DNA of 64,000 nucleotides from Nereocystis luetkeana. Taxonomy: Eukaryota; Sar; Phaeophyceae; Laminariales; Laminariaceae. The notes beneath the pieces are model-generated. The model saw only the letters and a program-made list of their open reading frames with translations. It was not told where the DNA came from and did not search any database. The DNA lies in the NCBI GenBank assembly GCA_031213475.1, contig JARUPZ010000003.1, forward strand, positions 9,016,509 through 9,080,508. Reading direction: 5' to 3'. Numbering within the stretch: position 1 is the first letter of the stretch; every line of letters begins with the position of its first letter. Both the position numbers and the translations under genes were made by a program. Shown piece by piece: positions 11,601-24,900 of the stretch.

Positions 11601-14600
11601 CTGCCTACAGCGGATCGTCCCCATTTCCTGCTCAGTCGCGGCCAAGCACCGTGCCTACAGCTACGGGGGTGCGCACTTTCAGCCGATGCTTGTCGCTTGC
11701 TCTGTTTCACCTACAGCAGAGCACCGCCAACTTCTGTATGTCTGCATCTTTTTTTTACGAGAACACAAAGCAATTGGGAAGAGACGGCAGCAGCACGATG
11801 AGCGGCCGACACGGTCAGAGGGAAGAGACAGCGGCCACACGATAAACGGCCGACACGACGAGCGCTTACAGCAGAATAACTTGGCTTCTGCCGCACTCGA
11901 AAGGCAACTGCAGCAGCGGCGCTGTTCATCATTTGCCGTTTAGTGTCACCACTGCCGACCACGCTTCACGTCGTGTGCGGGAATTCTCACTCACAGGATG
12001 AGTATAACTAGCGCCTCACAAGCGAGGCCGAACTTTTTTTCAGCCTGCGACAAAATTCGCTGTATGTCCCCTGTGTCGCAACTACAACATTTGCTAGGGG
12101 ACAATGGCTGGCGACAGCCCCACCCACCCACCCCAGAAATGACGCAGAAAAGCAAAAAATCATAAAAGAAAAAAAGTTACCTGTAGAGGATGTCCCGGAG
12201 CGCCCTCTGTAGAGCAGGAGAGTCGTCTGAGATTATCTTGCGGGTGACGAAAGGGTATGCCTCCATGACGATGCGGTAGTCGGGGTCGCCTGTCAGAGCG
12301 ACGCCTGCAAGTTTTATTGGAAAATGTTATTAATAGTAATTCCCACCGTATGCATAACAGATGCGTGCTATTTGCGGGCCCGCGCGCTCCCATTTTCATG
12401 CATTAGCTCGACCTCTTTCGCATTCGACCTGCTCCAATCAAGCCGCTGCCGTTGCCAAAAAGATATCAATGTACTGCACATGTCGATCGTTATGGTGTGC
12501 CTCGTAGATTTTGTCTTTGCTCCTTGCGGACACAAACTTACAAAAAATAGCCATAAAAAATGTCCCCAAGTGCACTGATACGCAAAAGGTTGCGAAATAA
12601 CGTGGTCATGCCATGCGAATCAGACGGTTGCGCCGGAACACTCACCCCCAACTAAAATACGATAGGTTTGGCAACCTTTTTGTCTTTTTTACGTTCATCT
12701 CCAAGACACACACTGGCAATAAAAAAAAAAAAACTGCTGCATGTGATTTAAACGCAAGATTATTGTTTTTTGTTTTTCCCACGACACGAAAAGCTGAAGA
12801 AAAACCGCATGTCCTCCGTAGGAGGTCGCCCCGGTACCGCTGTGGCCTTGCTGACTCACTGGACCAAGATATGCTGCTACTTGTTCTCGGCACCCTTCGA
12901 TTCCGCGGCTGGGTACGAGGCAAGGAGAAGAGAGAAGCGACCGCAATAAACATGCCCGCTGTTTCAGAGCGTTCGAGGAAAACTCGTCTAGATCAAAGAA
13001 ACCTCAGGATTCTCCCCTGACCGTCTAAATCTCCCCACCGCGTCAGTCGTCATTTGGTTTGTAATTTCCACTTCCACCATCACCTTCCAGTATCCCCAGG
13101 GCCCGCGCGATGAGCGCGAAATACGGAGGGATATTGAACGGGATCTCCAGCGTGGCTCGGGCCAGGTCCTTCGCGAGGCTCTGGTAGTTCAGGCTCTTCG
13201 CTCCGCCCCCCTCGAAGACATAGGGACCAATCACGCGCTTCATAACCGGCTCCACCTTTGCGAAGAAACCAGAGGGGGGGGGCGGGGGCGGACAGTCGTA
13301 GCAATAGGGCCGCAACAGCAACAGGGAAGACATAAACGAGCAAAAGAGGCACCGATGACACTGAAACTGGAAGAATGGAGCCGTGGTGTCTCTGCCACGT
13401 GGTTGAGTGGATATTTTGCGCTGCTATGTTAATGGGGCTTCGGGGGAGGGGGAGGGGGGGGGGGGGAAGCGCTCACGTGCTTGACCCCCAACATATCGTG
13501 GAAATACTGTCAGAGCTGCTGTAATTGTTCGGGGGTTTCTAGAGTGAGTCGAGCCGAGAACTAGATGTCACCATATGTCTCTCATGTTTTCTCAGCGCTT
13601 GTGTGGCTCGGCATGCCAGCCTGCGCCGCCCTCCCTTGACAAGCGACGCGGGACGCGTTTTACGATCTACGAAAGCTGTGGGGCGTGAAAACAAACACGG
13701 GGACACAAGTTAACCAGGTTTACGTTGCTCCCGCGACAGCAAGAAAGGTCGGCGCATCGGAGGAGACCGGTCGCTCGCTCTGCCTCATACGCTCGCCTCA
13801 AAACTACTGGCACTGAAGGAGGGAAAAAAATAAAACGAATAACGCGCTGGTCGCAAAAGCGCGCGCGCTCTGCGTCCTGGTATGGTAGGCACGACGATCT
13901 CCATCTAGATCCCGTAGGCACGACAACCGTTGATACCATTGAATCATAAGTGCTCCGTGCTGCACCTCGCGCGCAGTAGGCGAGTGGGAAAAAAGTAAAG
14001 TGCCCTCTACTACACCGCACCAGTACATTCAACCACATGCACGGGCGACGATGAACAGCGCCATGGTGGGCCACGTCAGCAAAACACACAGCGAAACGGC
14101 GCCCCGAAGATGCTCAAAGGGTCTATCACTAGATAGGTCGGGCCCGAACAGCCGCACGTAGCTTCCGAAGTAGCCTTGCAGATGTTTATCACGTGCTGGT
14201 TATGTGTCGCTCCGCAGAAGGCATACAACGAATTCGTATGCTACTGCTGATGTACCTCACACATTACTGAAATAGCAAGTCATAGGACGTCCCCAAAGAA
14301 GCGAGCGCAGCTCTTGAACGGTCAAAAGTTACTTTTCGTGTCTTCGCTTGCGCAGAAAAACAAAACCAATTGACTGAAGGCTTCATCATCTGACATCTGA
14401 CCTGGCCACGGTCGGTGTCCGCCGGCAGCACCTCCAGAGACACCAGATCTTCAATGAGCGCCTTGTAGTCCCTATTCGCGGTGTGAATTAACGCGCTCAC
14501 CTGGAATATACAGGAACGGACACGCACGCAGCAGGGAAGCGGTAGCCAGTTGCTGTGAGTAAAGACGGGCAAGAGGAACCGCGAGAGAGAAGAGAAAAAC

Positions 14601-17600
14601 CGCAAAGGAGGATGGAGTTCAACCATGTTAGGTGCATGAAAGTCAACCATGGGGCACGAAAATCAACCAGGGTGAGAAACAATCCAGTCGCAAACGACAG
14701 TGGAGATGCGCGCTCCTGATGACCTCGACCCACGACGTACGGAGGCGGTTATCACAGTGGGGCTTGAGGGCAAACAACCATGCAGACTTCGTGCTCTGCT
14801 ACCGCCACCCCGGCCACCACCGTATTTTCTATGTCCAATCACTCCAATCACTCACCATGCCCTCCCTCTCGCGAGCCCCCAGCTCCGCCATCAGTCCGAA
14901 GTCTAGGAGGGCCAGCTTACCCCGCTCGGCCCGCATGCTTTCATCAACTAGAAGCATGTTCCCTGCGGAAAAGTGCGGAGGTAAAGAATCACAAGAGCGT
15001 CAGAAGTCCAGTCCTTATCACACCGCGAAAACGCACGCCCGAAATCGCGAGGGTGGTGGTGGCGCGCACGGAGGGGGGGGGGGTACTCATTGTCATGCAT
15101 GGCCGCAGTCATGTGACCAGTGACCCTCGCATCCCTACCATGCCGGGACGGAGCAACGTCGGACTTCCACCGACCAGGCAGACATCGCTTGCAAGAAGCG
15201 CGTGCCACCGTGAGGTGTTCGGCGAGTTGTATGAAGGATGAGGCGCACGGGGAGGAAGCGGGGGGGGGGGGGGCTGTTGGGAAGGGTATTTTAAGGCGTG
15301 AAGGTGGGTGACCGAATCTCAAAGCCGGCGACCGTTAGTGTGGCCGAACAGAGTCCTTGTCAAAGGGATGGGGGGAGGGGGGTTCGTGCGACGGCATGCC
15401 CAACAGTGCCCGTAGAGGAGGAGGAACGGGGATCGACGCATCGGACAGCCGTTTTTACGCTGACTCAGCAGTAGAGCCGATACCTAAAAACGAGAAGACG
15501 AAGGGGAGCGTCCTGAACAAAAAGCTGAACCATTACACGCATACTTCGACGAAGAGGAATCGGCGGGGTAGTAGCGACACGGCGCTAAAGAGGAGCAAAA
15601 AATGCCGCAGGTTCATCACCTAGCACCCTCCTTCGATTCCCCTTGCCATCGTTCCCTAAGGTGCAAGAAAAAAAACGATGCACGTCGCTGTTACTACGCT
15701 ACGGCCGTACTTTTTGTCGTGCCGCAAACGGTGGAGCATTGAAGTAGTTCGGGCTACCATAACAAAACTCAAAAGAAGGCAGATGGGTTGCACTCACCCG
15801 GGTGAGGATCGCAGTGCATGAAACCCTCCCCTAGGAGCTGCACCAGAAACGCCTCCTGGGCGATGCTAGTCAGCTCGCGGATCTGCGCGCACGTTTCAGG
15901 AGGAAACATAATCGGGTGTTAACAAAACAAAAAAAGAGCAACATTTAGTGTTTTAGCGTAGCGAAGGACCCATGAAAGGGAGGGCTCAAGACCTGGAGTT
16001 CTTGGGGGATTTCAACCAAGGCAAAACAGCGATGGACTCGATGAAGAACACCAAGAGAACAAAAAACGAAATGGAGAAAAGAACAAATATACGGTACACG
16101 TCTTCTCTCTCTCTACCAAGGCTTCAAAAGCATAGTTACGTGGTGCGCGTAGCTTCTTTCCTCTTGAGACAGTGAACACGGCAGTGCCACGCTGAACGGA
16201 CGAGCCACCCCGAGCCCGCCAAGTAGCCCACACAGTACGAATGTGCCGCACCGGGGCAATCGATCCTCGTATAGACACACGCACTTCACGATAGGCCCGG
16301 ACCTAACTCTGATTTGGGGTCCGGGGGGTCGGCAGGAAGCGGGAACGGCGACGGAACCCATAAAATGGCTCTGTTTGTCGTCATAAAAGGAACCACACAC
16401 GCGGGACATAAAGTGCACGCTGTTCTAACACCGTGCCGCGAGACCGCGCTGTGTTCGTTTGTCCCGCCGTTCAGAGCTGGGGTGCAAAAACATGGTGAGG
16501 TCGACTTTCTGAGGTGAAAAAAGAATACCAACTTGCTGAAATAAAAAAGCCGCCCTGATGAGAGCGTGCGTGCGAGAGCTCCTAACGTCACAAGTAGGCG
16601 GAACGAGCACACGGAGCGTAGGCTCGGGGGCGATTGAACCAAACGTGGTCGGCCCACGTGAGAACACCGATGTCCATCCCATGCCCGTCCTGCCTGAGAG
16701 TGCCATCGATTCCACATACTTTCCGTTCCCGCCCGACCGCCCTCTCAGACGAGAGCACGCCTGCGAATAAGGCGCAGCGTCTCGTCGGCGGATCAAGTCC
16801 AGACGCCGTACGAAAACGCCGAACTGGCCGGTCTCCAGAACACCGCACAGCTACCCAGCTTTTCGGGGCTAGATCGCTCCGAGAAGCAGTGCAGGAACCC
16901 CCGGCACGTGGCCGCTCCCATGTGTCGGGAGTCGGTACCACGTCACCGAAGCGCTGCTCTCTAAAGTACGACCAGTCGGAGCCTTGAACGACGCAAGCCC
17001 TTTCCGATATGACATTGCACACACAATTACAGGGAGGGGGGAGGGGTGTATTCATGACATGCATGGCCGTAGTTCGTATCACCGTAGACCCTCGCATCCG
17101 TACTGCGAGATGGGAGGGGGCTGCAGACGGCGCTGAACAAATCGCGCTTAGTAACAGCATCTCACCCGGCCGCAAGCTACCACAAACCACAGCAGTCCTT
17201 CGGGATTTTTTAGCTTCCCTGCTCATTCTTCCTCCTCCTATATGCGATGTGTGACCTTCACATGCTCGTAATTCCTCGTACACACGCAATATCGCGCGTT
17301 TCATCTCATTTTTTCACCTCGCTCGGATCAGCCTTCGTGAGCTTCACACCGTCGACCCACTCGCTGACGAGGACCCTCCTCGTTGATAGCTTCAGCACTA
17401 CGTCGGGTACGAAGACCTCCCCCTTCATGCTCGACAGCACCTTTTTCATGCGGATCTGGTTGTTCGCTTCGTTCAAGAAGTCAAGTTCCTGCACAGTCCA
17501 GGACCAGCATGGGGAGGTTGTGGGGGGGGAGAGCGAGCGCGGGGGGGCGGGGGGGGGGGGAAGGGGGCATACTCCTTTGTTGCTTGCCTTACATTAGTCA

Positions 17601-20600
17601 TTTGACAATTGACCACAAATCCCTTTCGAGACGGCGCACCGAGCGGGGGGGGGGGGGTAACCGTCTATGTCAAGGCGGCCGCAAAACAGTTTTTTCCATG
17701 GCAGCAGGAAGAAAGAAAAAGGAGTGGAGCTCAAGAAATAAAAGGATAGGAGTTCGTCGATCGTACGTTCGCCTATAGCGAACCTGTGGACTCTCGTTAT
17801 ATAAAAATCCCGAGTCCCGGTGACAGGGGGGCAAAGAGGGGGCAAAGGGACAGGCGCGAGGGGGGGGGGGCGGGCGGTGTGCTTGATCTCATGCATGGCC
17901 GTAGTCGTATGACCATAGATCCTCGTATCCCTACAATGCCGGGACGGCGCAACGTCGGGGTTTCACCGACCAGGCAAACATTGCTTGTGGGGGGTGTACT
18001 CGATCTCATGCATGGCCGTGGTCGTATGACCATAGACCCTAGCATCCCTACAATGCCAGGACGAGCACATCGGGTACACACCCACCAGGCAGACATTAGC
18101 TTGCACCAAGCGCGAAGCGCCGTGAGGTGTTCAGCGAGTTGCATGAAGGGTGAGTTACATCCTGGGGCGGGGGGGGGGGTACTTGATAGGGGATAGGTAC
18201 TCGATCTCATGCATGGCCGTAGTCGTATGACCACAGACCCTCGCATCCCTACAATGCTAGGATGAAGCATGTCGAGTTTTTACCGACCAGGCAGACATTG
18301 CTAGCACCAAACGCGAAGCGCCGTGAGGTGTCTGGCGAGTCGCATGAAGGGTGAGCTGCATCCTACCAAGAACCGCTTTTGTGGCGGACTTGCATATGGA
18401 CGACAGCTCAATGAGTTGGTTTAATGTCCGGTGTAGGCATTTCCAGAGACAGCAATGGAAGTACCATGTAACTGCCTCTTGGGTGCCTTACCATAAACAC
18501 TACGTGATACGATCATTCCCACTTGTGCGGAGTGAGGGTTGATCACCTCACACAAACGATCTAACTCGACAACCAGCTGTGACCGACAGCCAAAAACAAA
18601 AAAACAACAAGCGGTGCCCTGGTTGTCTAGCTCACGTAGTGAGCGGGATGTTTTTCAGTGCCGCTGCCAACCGACGCCAACCCAACCTATATAAAATATA
18701 TAGGGGGGGGGGGCATCCTGGGGGGCGGGGGGGTATCCAATGAAACCTGTGTGATGCCGCAAGCCCTGTAAGCAGTATCGATCGCATGCCTACGGTAGCG
18801 GATAGGCTTCGCTGCCAAAGAAGCACGGTGCTCTGTGGTTACCGGGGGGGTAGCGCGGGGAGATCAAAACGAGGCAAGCGACTCGCAGCCCAACGAGGCA
18901 CGGCACACTGGTCGTCGGACACGAAACAAACCAGCTACCCACTCCCGGTGCGCGTGTTGCAATCGGAAGCACATCGGTGTAAATGCAAGAGGTTCGCCAG
19001 GAAATCTCGTCAGGTTTGTACAAGACGGAAACCAAAAAACACACATTTTTTTCTTCCTCTTTTTTGTTTGGGAAAACTCCTACAGTACATACAGACGCAA
19101 GCTTTGTGCGTGCGCGTGTGGCATGTACCGCAAAGAGCGCTGAGCTCGCACAGGGCTCTTTCCTCCAGCGCTTCATTATTCCAAAAACGGGAATGTCGCC
19201 AAATACCGATCGAATTGTATTTCGGAGAAGACTCGGTCGAGAACCTTCCGAAAACATAATATCGTTCGATCTTAGCACCCATCCTGACCGTTGTCGAGAA
19301 AACGATAGGTCGCTGAAAAACGATCGCACCCACCAATGTGCGAAGCCAACGCTCTTCTTTACGGTACCGCTTTCCTACCGCAGCTGCTCAAAGCGTCGCC
19401 ACTTTCTGCGGTTGAACGAAACATCCTTATTTTTTAAATGCGATAAACACACGCCCTGCCGCGATCAATCCCAGGCACAGCCAAGAAGTCCTTTGGCACA
19501 CGCAACGTGAAAAATGAGGACGAGGAGGCAGGCGGAAGAAGAGCGGGAGGGCGGGGGAGGCGGGGGGGTGGGGGGGGGGGGGAGGCGGGAGACTCGCCTG
19601 GTAGAAACCGGTCGCCCATACGCGAAGGAGCTCGTTGTAATTTGTCATCTGCGCTGTCCACCTAGGCAAGCACAAGGGTTCACCGTAAAAACGGCAGCGA
19701 GCGCGCAGCACACATCGAAGCGCAGATCGCACCAAGCGGCGCAACAGGTGTCAGGCAAATGGCGGGGGTAAAAGGAAGGCAGGCGCTTAGGCTCGCGTGC
19801 ACGCGGCGCACTCTCAACACCTGCCGCGTTAAGCCGTAAGATAAAAGAAGCGCCCGCGCACATCGCACGAGGGGCGCGCGTGCGGTGTAGCGGACCCGAC
19901 CGGACGTTGTGCGGCTTCCGATACGGCCCGCCCTTTGGGTGAGATCGATATTTTCTCGCCTGTCTGACAGCTTTTGGTACACCCCCACCGCCCTCTTCAG
20001 GACGTAAAGATCTTTCGTAACCGCCTGGACAAGCCCCGGCCGCTGAATCTTGATCGCCACCGCGCGCCCGTCCGATTTAAGAACGCCTCGATACACCTGC
20101 AACGAGAATGCAGTCCAAACCCCCAGAAAAACGAGTTGTTTAGACCACGTACCAGATGCGATGTGCGCCGTTGCCTGCCCGCCAAACGAGAGCCCTCGTG
20201 AGGTTCTTAAACAGTAGCATAATTGGAGTCAAAAGGCGGCGCTGCAAGAAGTGTGTCCCCTGGGTTGGGAAAAGCCTCTGGGTTGTACAGAGAGAGGCAC
20301 GATTAATGTGCATGTAGTACATGAAGCGGAAGCCCCAAAACAAATGTTTGAGGACCCGATACCTGAAGGTTTCAATTTTTTTCACCACCGCCAGTAACGC
20401 TCAGCACGTGTACAAGCGCCGCGTCTGCGTTCGTGTTCGACTGAATGCCGTACGCGCTTCATGCGCAAACCTGAGCTAGCGATGCCGACGCGATGGGGTC
20501 CTCGCTGATCTCGGTGAAAACTTCCGACGGCGACTGGCCCAGCTCCTCCTCAAGAAGCTCCATCGCTAATGGCGTGGGGAAGGGAGGAACGGCGTCCTGC

Positions 20601-23600
20601 AACTTCGCTGGTGCGGGTTTGATAGCAGGGGGAGGGGGGGGGGGGGGTTGAAGAGAGGGGGTGAAGGGAGAGTGAGCGAGTGAAATGGTCTGAGACATCC
20701 CGGTCGGGTGGGGCGACTGCAAGACAGAGAGGAAGGCAACTTCGCCAGTAAGAATCGTGGGCGGGGGGGGGGGGAATTGGAGAGGGGCGGAGGGTTGAGT
20801 AGGTGGGGGGGGGCGGGTACGAATTTTTTACTTGCCTTAGTCAGTTGACCATTGACCACGCATCCCTTTCGAGACTGGGGGGTGATTGAAAAGGCGTGAA
20901 GCCAGAGGCAGCGAGTGGTATGGTTCGAGAAATCCAGATCGAGAGGGCGAGGGAGAGACGCGTAGAAACGAAGAGAGAATGGCAGATATGGCAAAGACAT
21001 AGATGGTGCACCAAACACGGACGTTTATCGCAACCTCATCAAGACGCAAAACATGGAGCTGAGACACAGAGAGTTGTTTTCGCCGCGTTGCGTGCGTGTC
21101 GAGGCAAGTTCAGGCAGTACCACGCGCGTCCGGTGCCTACAGTAGAGTAACACGAGGGTTTCCATGCTAACCCTGCGGGCAGGCCTCCACAAAATGTCTT
21201 GGCTAAACTTAATGGCGAGACACAAAGCTTAAAACAAGGTGACCATCCAGAGGAATACATTGATCCGTTTCACCTACACGACGACAGCTAACAACGAAAA
21301 AACAACGGAATTATCCTTATCCTTTGCATGAAACCTTATTAACAAATGGTTACTTGTCGCGCTACAGCACGCAAGGGGGGCGTTACCACACAAGACAAAC
21401 ACAGACAAACGCCAGAGAGCGTCGAGAACGAGGCGCGCCCCCTCCCTCTCACCAAGCTCGTCCGTCGCTGCCGGCCCGATGACGTCCGGCCGGATCGAAA
21501 GGGCTTGTCCCAGCTGCCAAACAGCGCGAGTCCAATATGCACAAGAGGATGTCGAACCACCGGAAAAACCCCGAGAATGAGGGACGAAGGGGCGGAGAGG
21601 GGGAGGGCGTTGGTCGGTACTTAATAGATTCCGACGCCAGAAAATCGTAACCCCCCGAGGGAAAAAAATGATCTTTGCGGTCGTAGATGCTATTGTCGTG
21701 TCGACGTACCGAGCCGCAAGTTCCAACTACGCCGCTCTTTGTTACTGGGTATTCGAGCCGACCCCTCCACCCCAATAACGGGGCGGCCAGAATTTGGATG
21801 TCACAGATCGGCCGCACGTACTACGAGACCTATATCAGATATGAGGTGCAGCGCTCGGACTTGTCGCGGGGGTACGCGGAACCCAACGCCAGATTTTGGT
21901 TGCACATGGTACCGAGGGCTGCGCACCTGAAGCACGTCATGTACGACACACTCGGGCGCTTCCGCGGGTGGAGAAGAGGCGCGTTTTTTTGCCAGAGGCA
22001 TTGCTGAAATGCGATGCCAATGATCTCACCAGAGGCAAGCAAGTAAAGGCGGACTATGCACCAGCCTATGCCAACTTGCAACCGACCACATGCAACGTCT
22101 AGTGTAGGAACGCCGTCGCGGGTACAGAGTGCAAGCCTTTACCGGATGTTGGTGCTGCGCGCAACGCGCTGAGCTACAAGAGAAAGCACCGTCCGCGTAC
22201 GTTCGGCAAGAGAAACAGCCGTGAAAACACGAAAGCAAGGCCGTGCCGGCGACAGAACGCGCCTTGATAAAGGTTGGCCCGAGCTTCTCGATGACAATGC
22301 GAAGGTCCCGCGCCAGTTCGCCCTCGTTCCTCATGATGTTGCCGGACGTGTAATCCTTGACGACCCTCGTTACGAACGGCACCGTGACGGACAAGAACTT
22401 CGTCCACCGGCTGTTGAGCTGCAAATACGTACATTTCCACGGCATTCGAAAACAAAACAAGACAAAAGGGAATGCTGACACAACAAAACGCAAAAGAACC
22501 GCACGAGCCATGAGCTTTCGGTTCCTGGAGTACATGGGTCGATAGAGAGAGTTGCCGCCGCGCGAGGACGACTGCGCAATATCGAGCTTTCGGGAGGAGA
22601 GATTGCACACACAACTAACCCAAAACGTGGGCATGGAACAAGAAGGATCACGCGATCGACCCCGTAGCTAATTCATCGCCCAATGAGCAAGCCAGCGTTG
22701 GGAACAAGGTGCTGGGCGACTTCGAGACAGGGGGAAGGGTTCAGGAGGCACAACCTACAACGGCAGCAGCAGCAAACCACAGCAAACCGTTTGGAAGGCA
22801 CGAGGATAAACTATAACCATATGGTGTGAGTGCGCGGCTGGTTTGTTTTCCATGCTGCACGGGAAAGCATGGAGGTTGTTTGAAGTGGTATTTATTTCCC
22901 CCAATGGTTGCAAACATGCATGCCACCTTTCCCTCCATCTTATTGCATGTGACAACACGAGGGCACGCAAACCCAGCCCTACCTTAGGCAGATTGCGCGG
23001 TATCGCTGCTGTTCATTAGTGCGCTTCGCTGCAGTGATAGCCAAGCACTGCCCTAACTTACACCCAGGACAGATTGGAGTCAGATGTCATCGCAGAACAA
23101 ACATAGATCGGCGACAGTAGAAAGAAGGAGAGTGCGGAGAGACAAACAGCCCTGAAGGTAAAAAGCAAGATAATTCGACACGAAAAAAAGTAAGAAGGCG
23201 GGTACAAGAACACTGACAACGGGGAAAAAAGTAATTTCGGGAAGAGACGGAATTCGTTTAACGGGCACCTGGAAGCGAAATAAAAGACAAAACGACTGAC
23301 TGGACGGGAGGTGCAAACGAAAGCGTACCGCCGACCTGAAACAAGGATTGCTAGAGTGCTACGCGCAAGAGGCACCGATGCTATGGCAGTCTTGCTGTGC
23401 TCTTTGCACAACTGTAGTACTGCTGTGCCCCCAACTCGTATGCCGTGGCACCCTTACCTCTCCGGGTCGCTTGTCCCAGTACCGACCGATGGAATCGCTG
23501 TCATACACAAGCGGCAGGCCGTCTTTGTCTGTGAGAACGTCGCCGTACCTGCGTTGCAAAACAAAAACCACGGGAAGGGAACAACCAAAGCAGTTAGCAC

Positions 23601-24900
23601 CTGAAAACGGAGAATATGAAAAGCAGAGCTGCCAGCATCTCGCCTTGGCTTGTGCCCTAAATCAAACATGCCAAGGCCGAAGGGTTACACACGACTGTCT
23701 TCAACCAGCGTGCCTGCATCTCGGCAGAAAGGGTACGGCACGGCTCCACCTACGAGCACGAACAGCAGTAGATCGAATCCTCGCGAGCTAACCACGAAGT
23801 CGCGTCAGACAACCAAGACAGGGCGGGTGCTACCGTATGCTTACGCAGATCAAGGGTTTTATCTGCGTATGGTACTGAAATGCCGTCGAACGTGCCGCGT
23901 TCCGAACGAAACCGAGTCCCAGAAGCCACGGCTGCCCTTCCGAGTTAATTACAGTGTGCGACAGCCCAAAAAACTCTTCCAATATCCAGAATTTGGTAGC
24001 CAGCGAAAAGGACGGACAATTTCTTCGCAGTATTCCCACACGCGACGTCTCGCATTCGGTTTGCCACGACACGGTGGGACTACGACAATGAGATGAATAC
24101 CTCCGTGGGCCTGGAAAAGTCGGAACTCACTTGTACCCCGTCGGCCGCTCGTTATCGACGTCACCCGTCAGCGCCTCCTGCTTCTGAACCACCGGCCCGG
24201 TCCCATCTCCACTGCCGGCCAAGTCCCGGGGTGACTGTGTGCTTGAAGCTGCTTCGACGGCTGCGGTGGCGAACTCCCTCATGATGTCCTTGTCCGTCAC
24301 CGAAGCCATCAGCGGGCCGCAACCGCCGTACGAGTAGCGGCTGCTGGCGCCACGGCATCGCCGTCGGTCCCCGTCGGCGTGAACGCTCCCGCCTGCACTA
24401 CCTAGCGCGGTGCCAGCGGCACCGATGGTCGAAAAGGGCGAGCCGTAACGGCGATGTACCAGCGACAGCTGCTGCTGTTGCCTGGACCTCAAGCATCGTC
24501 TTCTCGCTGCTGTCGTCGGTAACGCCATCACTGGGGGGATCACCCACCGCGGCCGTTCCCTGGTGCTTCGGCCGTTCGGAAAGAGACCTTGCGAGATACT
24601 GCGACCACCGACGCCGCCACCTCCTACGTTTCCCTGAGCTCGGAGGGCGACAAACCCGCTACAGCTACCGCTACCTCTGCTGCCGCTGCGGGCACTTCTC
24701 CTAGGTAGTTGCGTGGGGTCTCGCATAGAAGAAGAGCCCGCCAAGCATTCGAAAACGGTAGCCCCGTAGCGGCTTCCTCGCACGCGCCCCCTTACGCACG
24801 AAGCAAGCGCGGGTACCGAGGAAGGCATCGTAGTCGCGGCATTGTAGAACGGGGCCGATGTCGCCAGCGCCACTGCGGATAGCATGGGCGCAGTCCGCAT
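8641..24900 (-). CDS. ABC1/AarF (ADCK-like) atypical protein kinase, 16 exons
   Basis: Exons in transcript order: 24900-24131, 23548-23458, 22418-22263, 21513-21453, 20607-20471, 20096-19960, 19661-19598, 17488-17318, 15882-15798, 14962-14856, 14500-14402, 13255-13084, 12304-12181, 11033-10844, 9276-9097, 8805-8641. All join in phase to 903 codons including the stop. Visible ABC1 motifs, numbered on the model: KLGQ (339-342, family KxGQ), Ala-rich loop ASASLAQ (399-405), VAIK lysine 421, ELDF glutamate 473, SEWVDG, GFMHCDPHPGN with H552, D554 and N559, and LLDFG with D578. All expected catalytic residues are present. ABC1 kinases act in plastids or mitochondria in quinone and lipid metabolism. 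The first 256 residues are variable and Ser/Gly/Arg-rich with a hydrophobic start (MLSAVALATSAPF), consistent with an organelle-targeting region, though the organelle is not settled. The C-terminal 110 residues are less certain: the last exon may instead splice at a GTGAGG near 8684. Upstream GTG at 24918 was not used as the start. Confidence 0.93.
15075..15250 (+). mobile_element. Fragment of G-tract-bounded interspersed element
   Basis: It begins with a G tract and GTACTC, then the family signature catgcatggccg, ccctcgcatccctac, gccgggacgga, accaggcagacat and gccaccgtgaggtgttc. It ends near another G tract at about 15258. It lies within an intron of the minus-strand kinase gene. Confidence 0.75.
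17035..17110 (+). mobile_element. Short fragment of G-tract-bounded element
   Basis: Only the first part of the family is present: G tract, tattcatgacatgcatggcc, then accctcgcatccgtact. It lies in an intron of the kinase gene. Confidence 0.65.
17571..17660 (+). repeat. Second intronic repeat family, copy 1
   Basis: It shares the phrases cttgcctta, agtca-ttgac, attgaccac and atccctttcgagac with 20815-20890. Both copies are flanked by G tracts and both lie in introns of the kinase gene. Confidence 0.65.
17860..18185 (+). mobile_element. Two tandem partial copies of G-tract-bounded element
   Basis: Copy one runs from a G tract near 17860 to gcttg at 17984. Copy two starts at 17985 with a short G run and GTACTCGAT and ends at the G tract near 18165-18179. 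Both carry the catgcatggccgt and ccctacaatgcc signatures. Confidence 0.8.
18186..18700 (+). mobile_element. Longest plus-strand copy of G-tract-bounded element (about 0.5 kb)
   Basis: It starts gtactcgatctcatgcatgg, passes through catgaagggtgagctgc, ttccagagacagcaatgg, cacaaacgatctaactcg, the hairpin gctcacgtagtgagc and gccaaccgacgcc, and ends near tatataaaatatatag just before a long G tract. The minus-strand copy at 53225-53710 matches it along its whole length, which defines the element. No open reading frame or clear terminal inverted repeat was seen, so it is non-autonomous. Confidence 0.8.
19596..19597 (-). other. GC splice donor, ABC1 kinase intron 7
   Basis: The exon ends TTC TAC CAG and the intron begins GCGAGT, a GTGAGT-type donor with C for T. 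The next exon starts GAA CTT GAC after GCAG. The family motif WA-GFYQ-ELDF fixes the junction in phase 0. The only nearby GT would shift the frame. Confidence 0.9.
19958..19959 (-). other. Possible GC splice donor, ABC1 kinase intron 6
   Basis: The best-looking donor is ACAG|GCGAGA, giving ...KLSDR-WTAQ. A weak GT donor eight bases earlier in the transcript (CT|GTCAGA) is also in phase and gives ...KL-WTAQ. Family sequence does not decide between them. Confidence 0.5.
20815..20890 (+). repeat. Second intronic repeat family, copy 2
   Basis: It matches 17571-17660 in cttgcctta, ttgaccattgaccac and catccctttcgagac, followed by a G run. It lies in an intron of the kinase gene. Confidence 0.65.
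22261..22262 (-). other. GC splice donor, ABC1 kinase intron 3
   Basis: The exon ends in ATC AAG and the intron begins GCGCGT. The next exon begins CTG GGA CAA after a normal CAG acceptor. The near-invariant family motif TFIK-LGQ fixes the junction exactly. The nearest GT is four bases downstream and would break the frame. Confidence 0.88.
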
